Source: Aliicoccus persicus (GTDB lineage: Bacteria > Bacillota > Bacilli > Staphylococcales > Salinicoccaceae). From it: 64,000 nucleotides of DNA. The first letter of the stretch is position 1, and every line of letters begins with the position of its first letter. Both the position numbers and the translations under genes were made by a program. Positions 55,335 to 64,000 of the stretch are shown here, piece after piece. The stretch is from contig NZ_FOIT01000005.1 in NCBI RefSeq assembly GCF_900110815.1, positions 80,082-144,081 on the forward strand, written 5' to 3'. The notes below the pieces were generated by a model. It saw nothing but the letters and a program-made list of their open reading frames with translations. It was not told the origin of the DNA and ran no database searches.

Positions 55335-56042
55335 ATGAAACAAATAATTTTAAAGGAGCTTTGGAGATACTTGAAGTTATTTGTGATCTCAACAGGCATT
55401 GGTATGGTGTCTTTATTAATTGCGAGAGATGCTGGCTATATTGACGAGGAACACTATTTAACGATTGTTCCATATATGATGATCATCTTCTTAATAATAA
55501 TGGTCTGTGACTTTCTTTACCGGTATTTAGTAAGAAAAGTGCACATGTCCATTCGTAATTCTAGAGCGAGAGGGAAGGATAGTATCATGTCTCCGCTGCC
55601 AATTATTGCAATGGTGTTTACGAGTGTGACCGTGTTAAACTCAGCGATGATTATATTAGGTTTTGATACACCGATCGAGGGGCCTGAAGCATTCATACAG
55701 ATGATTTTATTGATTATTTTAATTGCAATTTTAGTCGGGATGTTGCTCAGTAGTCATTTAAAATCGTGGTATATAAACTTCGATAAAGATCAGTTATTTT
55801 CTAGATTTGTTGAATCTGGAGGTAAGTATTTATTTCGATGGACGTCAATATTGTTTGCGATAATTGTTGTGGGTCTGGGATTAATTACTCTTATTTTAAG
55901 CATCACTTTAAATATTGAAACAGGACTAGCAATGCATGAGACGTTTATAAAAATATATGGTTCAGTTGTTGCACTTGGTTTGATTGCGAAGTTCTTGGCT
56001 TATAGAAAACGCATGGAAATTGAAAACAGTCGCTTGAAATAA
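55335..56042 (+). CDS. Six-helix membrane protein of unknown function
   Basis: A 235-residue membrane protein with about six hydrophobic segments (12-30, 44-64, 88-110, 122-144, 168-192, 205-222) and short basic loops. I do not recognise the family and see no catalytic motif. GGAGG lies 10 nt before the ATG. It follows the FLP-type regulator by 27 bp and probably shares its transcript, so it may belong to the same redox/metal response. Confidence 0.7.
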   Translation: MKQIILKELWRYLKLFVISTGIGMVSLLIARDAGYIDEEHYLTIVPYMMIIFLIIMVCDFLYRYLVRKVHMSIRNSRARGKDSIMSPLPIIAMVFTSVTVLNSAMIILGFDTPIEGPEAFIQMILLIILIAILVGMLLSSHLKSWYINFDKDQLFSRFVESGGKYLFRWTSILFAIIVVGLGLITLILSITLNIETGLAMHETFIKIYGSVVALGLIAKFLAYRKRMEIENSRLK

Positions 56043-56045
56043 TTG

Positions 56046-56082
56046 AAGACCGTACTACAGGATTAAAGTGTAGTACGGTCTT
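56046..56082. terminator. Bidirectional terminator
   Basis: AAGACCGTACTACA/TGTAGTACGGTCTT, perfect 14-bp stem with a 9-nt loop, between convergent genes. Confidence 0.88.
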
Positions 56083-56087
56083 ATTGT

Positions 56088-57497
56088 TTACTTTAAAAAC
56101 TTTCTGATAATATTTGTGAATGAATCTTTGTATGGTGCGCGATGGATGCTCATATCAAACCAATTTGGTGATTCATATAAGCCACGTTGATGCGTAAACG
56201 ACTCGATGCTGAATTTTCCTTTATAGTTACCAACGCCAGAGTTTCTCAGTCCACCAAATGGTAAATTAGAGTTAGCAACATGCAGCAGGACATTATTGAT
56301 AGATACATCTCCAGATGGAATGTGTGTTATCAAGATGTCTTTGTTAATATCGTCATTTGAGAAGATATAGAGTGCAAGAGGGTTTGGATTCTCACGAGTA
56401 ATATCAATTGCTTCATCTAGTGTTTCATACGTGATAATCGGTAAAATTGGACCGAAGATTTCATCTTTCATAAGTGACGAAGTTTTATATTCATTGCCTT
56501 TTAAATAGACAAGTGTCGGCTCAATGAAACGAGCACCTTCATCATACGCACCACCTGCGATGATCTGATTTTGATGTTCATCAATCAGTTGAGATAATCT
56601 CTTATGATGACGACTGTTTACAATTCTACCGTATTGGTCATTCTCTGAAATGTTAATGCCATAGTAGGTATTAATCGCATGCTTCATCTCCATGACTAAC
56701 TCATCTTTAATGTCTTCATGCACAAGTAGGTAATCCGGTGCAATACATGTTTGCCCTGCATTGATGAGTTTACCCCAGACAATTTTTCTAGCAGTATTTC
56801 TTACGTTCACGGTCGTATCAATAATCGCTGGACTTTTACCACCAAGCTCAAGTGTATGTGGAATCAATCGTTCTGAGGCAGATTTTGCAATGATTTTTCC
56901 GACATTTGTACTACCTGTAAAGAAGATATAATCAAAGTCACCTGCGATTAGTGCTTGATTCATTTCAACATCACCGGTCTTCACTGCAACGTATTCTTCA
57001 TCGAACGCTTCAGTAATAATCGTCTCGATGACATCAGCTACATTTGGTGTAAGTTCTGATGGTTTAACGACGGCTGTATTTCCCGCACTAATCGCACCGA
57101 CAAGTGGGTCCATGATCAGTTGGAACGGGTAGTTGAATGGACTGATAATCAGTACTTTACCGTACGGATCATTAAGAATGCGACTTTTACCTGGCCACAT
57201 AAATATCGGTGTTCCAACACGTTTCGGCTGTGACCATTTTTTCAGATTTTTGACCATATTTCTAATCGTCTGATAGATGATGCCGATCTCCATTAACATG
57301 GATTCAGTTTCATGTTTACCTAAGTCTATTTTCAGCGCATCAATCACCGCTTGCTCATGATGCATAATCGACATTTTTAACCGTTCTAACTGCTTCATTC
57401 TAAATGCGTAACTGCGCGTCGCCTGTGATTTATAGAAGTTATCCTGGCGTGTAAGTAGACGTTCTACTTCTTGTTCTAATTGATTTTTATCAGACAT
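56088..57497 (-). CDS. Aldehyde dehydrogenase family protein (class 3-like)
   Basis: A 469-residue NAD(P)-dependent aldehyde dehydrogenase. The catalytic Cys is in NAGQTCIAPDYLLV and the general base Glu in HTLELGGKSPAI; the cofactor loop is FTGSTNVGKII, and ISPFNYPFQLIMDPLVGAI shows the short N-terminus of the class 3/YwdH group. The C-terminal tail is hydrophobic and basic, possibly peripheral to the membrane as in fatty aldehyde dehydrogenases. AAGGAG precedes the ATG. Monocistronic. Confidence 0.93.
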   Translation of the reverse strand: MSDKNQLEQEVERLLTRQDNFYKSQATRSYAFRMKQLERLKMSIMHHEQAVIDALKIDLGKHETESMLMEIGIIYQTIRNMVKNLKKWSQPKRVGTPIFMWPGKSRILNDPYGKVLIISPFNYPFQLIMDPLVGAISAGNTAVVKPSELTPNVADVIETIITEAFDEEYVAVKTGDVEMNQALIAGDFDYIFFTGSTNVGKIIAKSASERLIPHTLELGGKSPAIIDTTVNVRNTARKIVWGKLINAGQTCIAPDYLLVHEDIKDELVMEMKHAINTYYGINISENDQYGRIVNSRHHKRLSQLIDEHQNQIIAGGAYDEGARFIEPTLVYLKGNEYKTSSLMKDEIFGPILPIITYETLDEAIDITRENPNPLALYIFSNDDINKDILITHIPSGDVSINNVLLHVANSNLPFGGLRNSGVGNYKGKFSIESFTHQRGLYESPNWFDMSIHRAPYKDSFTNIIRKFLK

Positions 57498-57641
57498 GAT
57501 TGAACTCCTTTTAACATTCTTTAACTAACTTTAACACGATTGAACTCGTGACCATAACAATTGAAACATATTATGTTTCTTTAAAAGGCCTGATAAAACG
57601 TATATAATATATTTAAGAAAAAATATATTGGGGAGGATAAC

Positions 57642-58187
57642 ATGGCACACTACCGTCTAAAAATTCGCATTGCATATAATGATCGACAAGTAGTTCTCGA
57701 AGATGAGAATGGCAAGCTCGTCGGTATAATTAAAAATGCAGAAGTTGACAAATGTGATAAGAGAAATACGTATTCTTTTAAAAATAATGATGAAGACGAA
57801 ACAATCCTCGCCCTAAAGACACTTAGATTTTGGGATTTAAATGTTGGGAAATATTATGTTATTACAGATGGATCGACTGAAGTGATTAAAGAGACACCGG
57901 GTCAAAATTTAATTCTCTTTAGAGCTGAGGGTAAACTCGATGGTGAGCGATTCGTAGCAAAGGAGACGAACGATGGTCAGCTAAAATTGTTACTCGAAAA
58001 ACAGACAATCTGTTTTATAGAAGAGCGCCACGGAAAGTCTGGTGCGTTCATTGATATACATGATGATATAGAAGAAGGATCGAAACTTTTTGCAGTCTGT
58101 GTGCTGATGTATTTTATGTTCAAACAATATTTGAGACAATCCTCTGAATTAGATTATATATTAGATTACCGTGTTGATTTCAATTAA
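57642..58187 (+). CDS. Hypothetical protein, possible tubby/LURP-one-like fold
   Basis: A 181-residue soluble protein made mainly of short strands (RLKIRIAY, RQVVLEDENGKLVGIIKNA, TYSFKNND, KYYVITDGST) ending in a hydrophobic helix (LFAVCVLMYFMFKQYL), a pattern like the LURP-one-related/tubby C-terminal-like proteins (beta-barrel with central helix). This is fold guesswork. GGGGAGG precedes the ATG. The next gene, a membrane protein, lies 34 bp downstream. Confidence 0.55.
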   Translation: MAHYRLKIRIAYNDRQVVLEDENGKLVGIIKNAEVDKCDKRNTYSFKNNDEDETILALKTLRFWDLNVGKYYVITDGSTEVIKETPGQNLILFRAEGKLDGERFVAKETNDGQLKLLLEKQTICFIEERHGKSGAFIDIHDDIEEGSKLFAVCVLMYFMFKQYLRQSSELDYILDYRVDFN

Positions 58188-58221
58188 CTTTGACATAGAA
58201 AAATAAGTTTAGGAGTACATT

Positions 58222-58575
58222 ATGTTAATCGTTGCACAAATGCTATTGCTGTTATTTGTTTTTGTCGCTGTCATTATTGTGACAAAACCTATACATAAAA
58301 ATATTAGAATTGGAATTTTTGCTTATTTCATTATCAATATATTTGCATTGACTTGGTTTTTTGTAAATACGGATAATGTAGAGTTAACGCGACTATTCAG
58401 TGGATTAATTATACTCGGATTAATTCTTGTCATCATCTACCGGATATTTTTAATGTTCGGAAAATTAGAAAACTGGCAAAAAATAATTTTACTTTTTGCC
58501 AGCATTGTCAATGGTGCGATATTATTTTTTATACTAAGAATGCTGTTTGACCTAGTTTATATACAACTCGGTTAA
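58222..58575 (+). CDS. Small four-helix membrane protein
   Basis: A 117-residue membrane protein with four hydrophobic segments (about 3-20, 29-46, 58-78, 88-112) and no motif I can name. AGGAG precedes the ATG. Probably co-transcribed with the gene upstream. Confidence 0.6.
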   Translation: MLIVAQMLLLLFVFVAVIIVTKPIHKNIRIGIFAYFIINIFALTWFFVNTDNVELTRLFSGLIILGLILVIIYRIFLMFGKLENWQKIILLFASIVNGAILFFILRMLFDLVYIQLG

Positions 58576-58579
58576 ACGA

Positions 58580-59941
58580 CTAGATCAACATCATAAGCGA
58601 AGCGACGATGATGGCAATCGTCATCATCCGAAGCGCAAACCATTTATTTCTCCGTAGTATTGTCGACGGAGATACTTTTATGTTTTGAATCGTTACGTTC
58701 GTGATAGTGCTGTATGGTGAGTAAGCCGTTGTCGCGAGACCCGACGCAATGATGACAACCATTAAACTCAGCAGGGCTGCTTCATCAACGACGGGCATCA
58801 ATATATCAAGCAAAATAGCAACGCCAGCAACCGCATGAATTCCGATTAGGGCTGTGACCGTTATGAATGCTGCAGCGATTAAAAATATAAAAATCGTATA
58901 GATTTCTACCTCGCCAAACTTCGATGATATCCAAGCAGGAACTGTACTATTTGAGAAACTACTTGAAAAAATACCAAGCGGTAAAAATAACACAACGAAG
59001 TTTTGTAAGTTGTTATTATGATGCTGCCAAGATGTAAATCCTTCACGTAAAAATCTTCGTGGAAATCTCAGGACGAGCGACACGATAAAACTAAATGGTA
59101 ATAGCGTAAGTCCAATTGATAAGATAAAACTGAGCTCTGTATAGTTATTAAGTAGCACAACTGTTGTGATGAAAATTATTAGTATCACAAGCATTTGAGC
59201 AAGTGATTTGAATAACTTTTTATTATCAATTTCCGTATACGGCAAGTCCACTTTCACATCGCCAAATGTTTTTCTACTCGATATAATCTCTATAAGAAAC
59301 ATGATGAATGATATGATGAACAGCCAAGGTAACAACGTGAGATACCCGATACCAGAGTAATCGATGGAAACGACGACGATTAATTCGAGTGGTGTCGCCA
59401 TCATTACGATTGCAAATGCTCGTGCAGTTGCAGCCATGATCATGTCATTTCTTGTATTAATGTTTTTGTTTGAAAACAGGTTAATCAATATTTGCTGCAC
59501 AATGAAAACACCAGAAATATTTAAGAAAATCGATAAAAACCCAGCGTTCATAAATGACTTCATGTAAATATTCGGCAAGTAGTTATTTTTGTCTTGTATC
59601 GTTTGAGTCAAACTATCCTTCATACCACCGATTTGGAAAATCATGCTGATCCACGGCATCATGCTAAAAAATAAAATGAGTGGCACATTAGACAGCGTGT
59701 ATGTGTACAGATCAAAAAATGATTGTTCACTCGTGAGTACAAATATAAATGCCACAGCGAAGAATATAATACTGATTATTTTAAATGTTTTTGAAGCGTG
59801 GAACCATGATATAAAAATCGATATGAGAACGAAAATTGAAGCGATATGTCCGAATATTTCAATATCAGTAAAATAGAATGATACAAAAGAAATTAACATT
59901 ACAGAATAGAAAATATAGAATTGATTATTTGATTGTTTCAT
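58580..59941 (-). CDS. Putative integral membrane transporter (ion-transporter-superfamily-like)
   Basis: A 453-residue membrane protein with about 11-12 hydrophobic segments arranged as two similar halves, each with a re-entrant-looking Gly/Ser/Thr-rich segment (ATARAFAIVMMATPLELIVV in the first, GLATTAYSPYSTITNVTIQ in the second), the layout of IT-superfamily carriers such as citrate or Na+/H+ antiporters. Substrate not predictable. GGAGG precedes the ATG. The oxidase gene upstream on the same strand is 16 bp away, so they likely form an operon. Confidence 0.65.
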   Translation of the reverse strand: MKQSNNQFYIFYSVMLISFVSFYFTDIEIFGHIASIFVLISIFISWFHASKTFKIISIIFFAVAFIFVLTSEQSFFDLYTYTLSNVPLILFFSMMPWISMIFQIGGMKDSLTQTIQDKNNYLPNIYMKSFMNAGFLSIFLNISGVFIVQQILINLFSNKNINTRNDMIMAATARAFAIVMMATPLELIVVVSIDYSGIGYLTLLPWLFIISFIMFLIEIISSRKTFGDVKVDLPYTEIDNKKLFKSLAQMLVILIIFITTVVLLNNYTELSFILSIGLTLLPFSFIVSLVLRFPRRFLREGFTSWQHHNNNLQNFVVLFLPLGIFSSSFSNSTVPAWISSKFGEVEIYTIFIFLIAAAFITVTALIGIHAVAGVAILLDILMPVVDEAALLSLMVVIIASGLATTAYSPYSTITNVTIQNIKVSPSTILRRNKWFALRMMTIAIIVASLMMLI

Positions 59942-59957
59942 TCATGCATCCTCCATT

Positions 59958-61001
59958 TTAATTGATGTAGCTATAGTCAGATAAATCGAGCTCTGTCTCC
60001 ACATTGTTTAAGAGTCGTGCCACTTCAGCACCAACAATTGGTCCGGCTGTAAGACCTGTTGAACCCATGCCGTTGATGACAAACTTGTTTTCTGCAACGC
60101 GACCGATGAACGGTAGAAAATCTCTCGTATGTGGTCTCAAACCAACGTTCATACCGATATCTCTAATTTTAAACCCGCTGAAGTATTCTTCAGCTAAGCT
60201 TTTTAAATATTTATAATTTTCGTGAGATGGCATTGTCGAGAAACTTGTCGTATCTTCATGTGTCGTACCGATCGCAAATTGGTTCGGGCTCATCTCAACA
60301 ATATAAATTGGTCCGAGTGCCATGACGACAGGATTATGCAGTGTAGTAAAATCACTTTCTACTTCAAAATGATAAACTTCAGCACGTTGATGACTGACAG
60401 TCGGTTTGAATCCTTGTTCGATCCCCCAAGCACCTGTTGTGTAAATAATCTCTCCTTCGACCCGATCATCTTGGAAGTCTTCATTTTTCCATGTCCCACC
60501 GTTTTTAATAATACTTTCTTTAATTGCGGAGTTGAGTTTGGCACCATTCACTTGCGCGCCACCGTGTGTGTACACAGCAGGGAAGTGTTCAACAAAAGTC
60601 GGATGATATGTTCTGATCTTGTCGCGCTCAATAATTTCCACATGTTGCATTTCTGGTGCATCTTCCATTTTGCTAGATATGCGCTTATAACCTTTTTGAA
60701 GTACATTATTGTCTCGAAACAGGCTGAGTACACCTTTTTGTTGATAGCCAGTGTCCAATTGTGTATCGCGCTCTAACGCTTCAATAAATGATGGATAATA
60801 AGCGGCGCCAGTTTTTGCGAGTCGATACCATTTTTTGTTTCTGCGTTGAGAAATCCAAGGTGCGATGATCCCTGCCGATGCACGGCTCGCTTTACCTGCA
60901 TCGTCACGATCGTATACTGTGATATCTGCGCCGTATTTTTGTAAATGATAAGCGACGGAAGCACCGATAATGCCACCGCCGACGATTGTGTATTTTTTCA
61001 T
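59958..61001 (-). CDS. FAD-dependent oxidoreductase, DAO family (glycine oxidase-like)
   Basis: A 347-residue flavoprotein. The dinucleotide motif GGGIIGAS (8-15) with the acidic ribose ligand at VYDRDD (about 30-33) begins the chain; the C-terminal GLRPHTRDFLPFIG and GMGSTGLTAGP are the FAD-binding finish of D-amino acid/glycine/sarcosine oxidases. It probably oxidises an amino acid; which one is unknown. TTGGAG precedes the ATG. It shares strand and close spacing with the putative transporter gene. Confidence 0.9.
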   Translation of the reverse strand: MKKYTIVGGGIIGASVAYHLQKYGADITVYDRDDAGKASRASAGIIAPWISQRRNKKWYRLAKTGAAYYPSFIEALERDTQLDTGYQQKGVLSLFRDNNVLQKGYKRISSKMEDAPEMQHVEIIERDKIRTYHPTFVEHFPAVYTHGGAQVNGAKLNSAIKESIIKNGGTWKNEDFQDDRVEGEIIYTTGAWGIEQGFKPTVSHQRAEVYHFEVESDFTTLHNPVVMALGPIYIVEMSPNQFAIGTTHEDTTSFSTMPSHENYKYLKSLAEEYFSGFKIRDIGMNVGLRPHTRDFLPFIGRVAENKFVINGMGSTGLTAGPIVGAEVARLLNNVETELDLSDYSYIN

Positions 61002-61069
61002 CGTATTACTCCAATTGTCAAATGTAATTATGGTTTGATACCATTAAGAAAAAAGAATGAGGAATATAA

Positions 61070-61654
61070 ATGCAGAAATTCGAACTTGATCTATTAAATG
61101 ATTTGTCCGCTCAAAAGAAAATATCTAAATGGTCAATTATACTAATACTACTGTCAATTATACCATTTTTCGCACTAAATATTTTTTCACCATCTAGTGG
61201 GACTTCAGCTCTGTTGCTTCCAGAGTCGTTGAGCGCCTCTTTAGGTGGTTTCAGCATATTTTTAAATGTTATTGCCGTAGTTGCTATATTTCTTGTCCTT
61301 GTTGTCGTGCATGAAGCCATTCACGGCATATTGTTTAAAGTGTTTGCACCAAGAGAAAAAGTGAAATTTGGTTTTAAAGCAGGTATGGCATATGCGACAA
61401 GTCCGGGTTCAGTGTTTTCACGCGGGCAGTTTATTATCATCATACTTGCACCATTTGTCATAATCACGACACTCTTAATTATCGGTATGTTCGTCTTGCC
61501 ACATGGGAGCTATAAGTATTTACTCATCGGACATACCGGTGCATGTATCGGAGATTTCTATTATGTGTATCTTGTATTAAAACATCCGCATTTAAAATAT
61601 TGTATGGATACAGACACGGGGATGAATATGTATAAATTTGACCCACGCACATAG
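61070..61654 (+). CDS. DUF3267 membrane protein with HExxH motif
   Basis: A 194-residue membrane protein of the DUF3267 family with four hydrophobic segments. At the end of the second lies H81-E-A-I-H85 (VVVHEAIHG), a zinc-metalloprotease-type motif; a later Asp in GACIGDFYYVY could be the third ligand, as in site-2-protease-like folds. Protease activity is not shown for the family. GAGG precedes the ATG. It lies just before dinB. Confidence 0.85.
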   Translation: MQKFELDLLNDLSAQKKISKWSIILILLSIIPFFALNIFSPSSGTSALLLPESLSASLGGFSIFLNVIAVVAIFLVLVVVHEAIHGILFKVFAPREKVKFGFKAGMAYATSPGSVFSRGQFIIIILAPFVIITTLLIIGMFVLPHGSYKYLLIGHTGACIGDFYYVYLVLKHPHLKYCMDTDTGMNMYKFDPRT

Positions 61655-61711
61655 TGGAGAACGTGTGTTCGATATGTTAAAATATATGTATTAAGTTCAA
61701 TGGTGATGCAT

Positions 61712-62779
61712 ATGGAAAGAAGAATTATTCATATTGATATGGATGCATTTTTTGCGCAAGTTGAACAGCGAGATCACCCAGAATATCGGGGCAAACCAGT
61801 TATTGTCGGCGGACGCACTGCCTCAAGAGGCGTCGTCGCAACGGCGAGTTATGAAGCGAGGAAATTCGGCGTACACTCCGCAATGCCGACGCGAATTGCC
61901 CACCAACTATGTCCTGATGGTATTTACGTCAGACCACGTTCTGACGTCTACAAATCTATCTCCGAAGAAATACATGAGATACTTGGAACGTATACGTCTT
62001 TGATTGAACCACTTTCACTTGATGAAGCCTATTTAGATATAACTCAGCTCGTGAATCGAGATAGACCAGCACGAAAAATAGCAATAGAAATCCAACGTGA
62101 AATATATGACAAAGTTGGATTAACGTCTTCTGCAGGCGTTTCATATAACAAATACTTAGCGAAGATGGCCTCTGGGATGAACAAACCATCTGGGACAACT
62201 GTGATTCACTATGACAATTTTCAAGAAATTTTGTGGAACCTAGATATCGGAGAATTCCCCGGTGTGGGGAAGGTGACACGAGAAAAAATGATACGTCGTG
62301 GCATTAAAACTGGACGAGACTTATATGATCTTTCAGTAGATGAACTCGTTGAGATTTATGGCAAACGTGGACGTAGCTTTTATAACAAAGCACGAGGAAT
62401 TGGCACGAACGAACTGACTGTTTCACGAGAGAGAAAATCGATTGGCAAAGAGAAAACCTTTGATTATGACATTAATAATGATGAAGAAATATTGGATGTG
62501 CTTGAACGTTTATGTGGAGAAGTCGTAAGGCGACTCGATTTAAAAGACGTTGCTGCAAAAACAGTGACCGTCAAATTGAAAACCGATAATTATGTCACGC
62601 ATACGAAGCAGATGGTAACAGACAATCCAGTCATGACAAAAGAGGAACTTTATCAGTATGCATATCACTTATATCATGAATTAAAAGATGCCGATCAATA
62701 TATTCGATTGATTGGCGTGACGACTTCTAGCTTAGAGAAAAGGCAGTATCGCAATTTAACAATTTTTGATTTCCTATAA
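61712..62779 (+). CDS. dinB: DNA polymerase IV (Y-family translesion polymerase)
   Basis: A 355-residue error-prone polymerase. Palm-domain acidic residues are in IIHIDMDAFFAQVE (D9, D11) and SLDEAYLDIT (about 103-112); YEARKFGVHSAMP is the finger segment, SAGVSYNKYLAKMAS follows, with the helix-hairpin-helix FPGVGK region and little-finger domain at the C-terminus. Three in-frame ATGs exist (61700, 61706, 61712); the last gives the family-typical MERRIIHIDMD start with GGTGA 5 nt upstream. No LexA box is seen in front of it. Confidence 0.95.
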   Translation: MERRIIHIDMDAFFAQVEQRDHPEYRGKPVIVGGRTASRGVVATASYEARKFGVHSAMPTRIAHQLCPDGIYVRPRSDVYKSISEEIHEILGTYTSLIEPLSLDEAYLDITQLVNRDRPARKIAIEIQREIYDKVGLTSSAGVSYNKYLAKMASGMNKPSGTTVIHYDNFQEILWNLDIGEFPGVGKVTREKMIRRGIKTGRDLYDLSVDELVEIYGKRGRSFYNKARGIGTNELTVSRERKSIGKEKTFDYDINNDEEILDVLERLCGEVVRRLDLKDVAAKTVTVKLKTDNYVTHTKQMVTDNPVMTKEELYQYAYHLYHELKDADQYIRLIGVTTSSLEKRQYRNLTIFDFL

Positions 62780-62791
62780 CTTTGTTATAAT
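62764..62791 (+). promoter_or_regulatory. Promoter of map
   Basis: TTTTGA (62764-62769, inside the dinB end), 16-bp spacer, TATAAT (62786-62791); the map start is 36 bp downstream. Confidence 0.5.
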
Positions 62792-62823
62792 AAATCATGG
62801 ATTATGACAAGGGAGCTAAATAA

Positions 62824-63582
<759 letters not shown>

Positions 63583-63594
63583 CTTATGTTATTG

Positions 63595-63639
63595 GGTGTG
63601 CGGAAGGTCCAGATTTTGTGGGCTACCGCACACTTTTTT
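63595..63639 (+). terminator. Terminator of map
   Basis: GTGTGCGG/CCGCACAC outer stem with inner pairing of AGG(T)CC and GGGCT, then six T residues. Confidence 0.9.
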
Positions 63640-63646
63640 CATTGAA

Positions 63647-63760
63647 GTGGTACTTCTGAGGTGAAAGCGATGTGCTGAGTCCCACTATTGATAGCTTAGT
63701 GGTACTCCCGAAATGAAAACGGTGTGCTGAGTCACGCTAATGATTGTTTAGGACATGAAA
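63647..63760. repeat. Two to three copies of a 52-bp hairpin repeat (type G)
   Basis: GTGGTACT is found at 63647 and 63699 (52-bp spacing), each copy continuing with TGAAAnCG, TGTGCTGAGTC and closing near CnCTA. Outer arms AGTGGTACT/AGTCCCACT pair with one mismatch. A third decayed copy follows. A fragment of the same unit ends array III at about 23455. Confidence 0.75.
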
Positions 63761-63811
63761 AGTGGTCCTTGAGGAACAGTAAATGGTGTCTTATCTAGTT
63801 TAAATAGATTT

Positions 63812-64000
63812 GACGGACTATGAGAGTTGCTCACTGATACGCAGATTGATTTGCGTTCCAATGAGACTCGCTCACAGACACACAGATTGATTTGCGTTCC
63901 AATGAGACTCGCTCACAGACCCGCAGATTGATTTGCGTTCCAATGAGAATTCCACACAGACACGCAGATTGATTTGCGTTCCAATGAGAGTCGCTCACAG
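63812..64000. repeat. Tandem 41-bp hairpin array, at least 5 units, cut by window end (type E, array IX)
   Basis: Units start at 63812, 63853, 63894, 63935 and 63976, exactly 41 bp apart, same GCGT-N5-TGAG-N5-CTCA-N5-ACGC plus AGATTGATTT as arrays I and III. It follows the map terminator and the type G repeats and continues beyond the window. Confidence 0.95.

Noticed and set aside
60222..60776. 184-residue forward frame inside the FAD oxidoreductase gene
   Set aside because: Antisense to a gene with clear flavoprotein motifs; composition (Cys, His, Phe rich) is that of a shadow frame.

Overview
The window looks like a chromosomal segment of a low-GC Gram-positive coccus of the family Staphylococcaceae. 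The main evidence is the gene order purB - (vanY) - pcrB - pcrA - ligA - camS - putP - gatC - gatA - gatB - dgkB - rlmD, together with pncA/pncB/nadE, a UPF0316 and NETI-motif pair, dinB and map. This is the Staphylococcus aureus neighbourhood, but the protein sequences are too divergent for Staphylococcus sensu stricto. A Jeotgalicoccus/Salinicoccus/Nosocomiicoccus/Macrococcus-type genome is my inference. Very acidic secreted proteins (23.5-24.4 kb and 47.3-48.3 kb) would fit a salt-tolerant lifestyle.

Layout. 0-9.8 kb: an SOS-controlled YolD-like gene (partial, with a perfect LexA box inside its promoter), a lactonase, pyrophosphatase ppaC, an NAD-salvage block (MFS transporter-pncA divergent from pncB-nadE), UPF0316, NETI protein and purB. 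9.8-28.9 kb: the core block from vanY to rlmD, covering phospholipid, DNA repair/replication, lipoprotein CamS, proline uptake and the Glu-tRNA(Gln) amidotransferase. 29-40.4 kb: an accessory stretch with a Nudix gene, a candidate structured non-coding RNA, an IS3 transposase remnant, a TipA-type MerR regulator, small redox and hydrolase genes, truncated pseudogenes, an HxlR regulator, a macro-domain/HTH protein beside a VWA protein, and an ABC exporter. 40.6-48.3 kb: a serine hydrolase, an autoregulated TetR, heme-copper-oxidase-like membrane protein, methyltransferase, acetyltransferases, DUF429 and a DUF4767 acidic secreted protein. 48.4-56 kb: a second RlmD paralogue, a nonsense-disrupted tetR, satA, and a metal P-type ATPase with a free HMA protein and a Crp/Fnr (FLP-type) regulator. 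56-63.6 kb: aldehyde dehydrogenase, membrane proteins, a DAO-family oxidase, DUF3267, dinB and map.

The most unusual signal lies between genes. At least eight intergenic loci carry tandem arrays of imperfect hairpins. There are two main architectures. One has a strict 41-bp period (10, 8, 6 and 5+ units, with no indels between units). The other has a 51-bp period, a conserved A-rich loop and stems that change sequence between units with compensatory changes. Both periods are close to whole numbers of DNA helical turns. Most arrays sit between convergent genes, and two are bracketed by inward-pointing terminators, so a role at the DNA level (supercoiling, nucleoid protein or gyrase binding) is more likely than a transcript-level one. 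I know of no described family that matches them.

A second coherent system is a predicted redox-responsive metal-export locus. It has a TTGAT-N4-ATCAA box at a class-II activator position in front of a P1B ATPase with an atypical CPG motif, an HMA carrier downstream, and a regulator carrying the E-x-x-S-R recognition helix and exactly two cysteines, as in thiol-switch FLP proteins. No rRNA, tRNA, CRISPR array or complete insertion sequence was seen.
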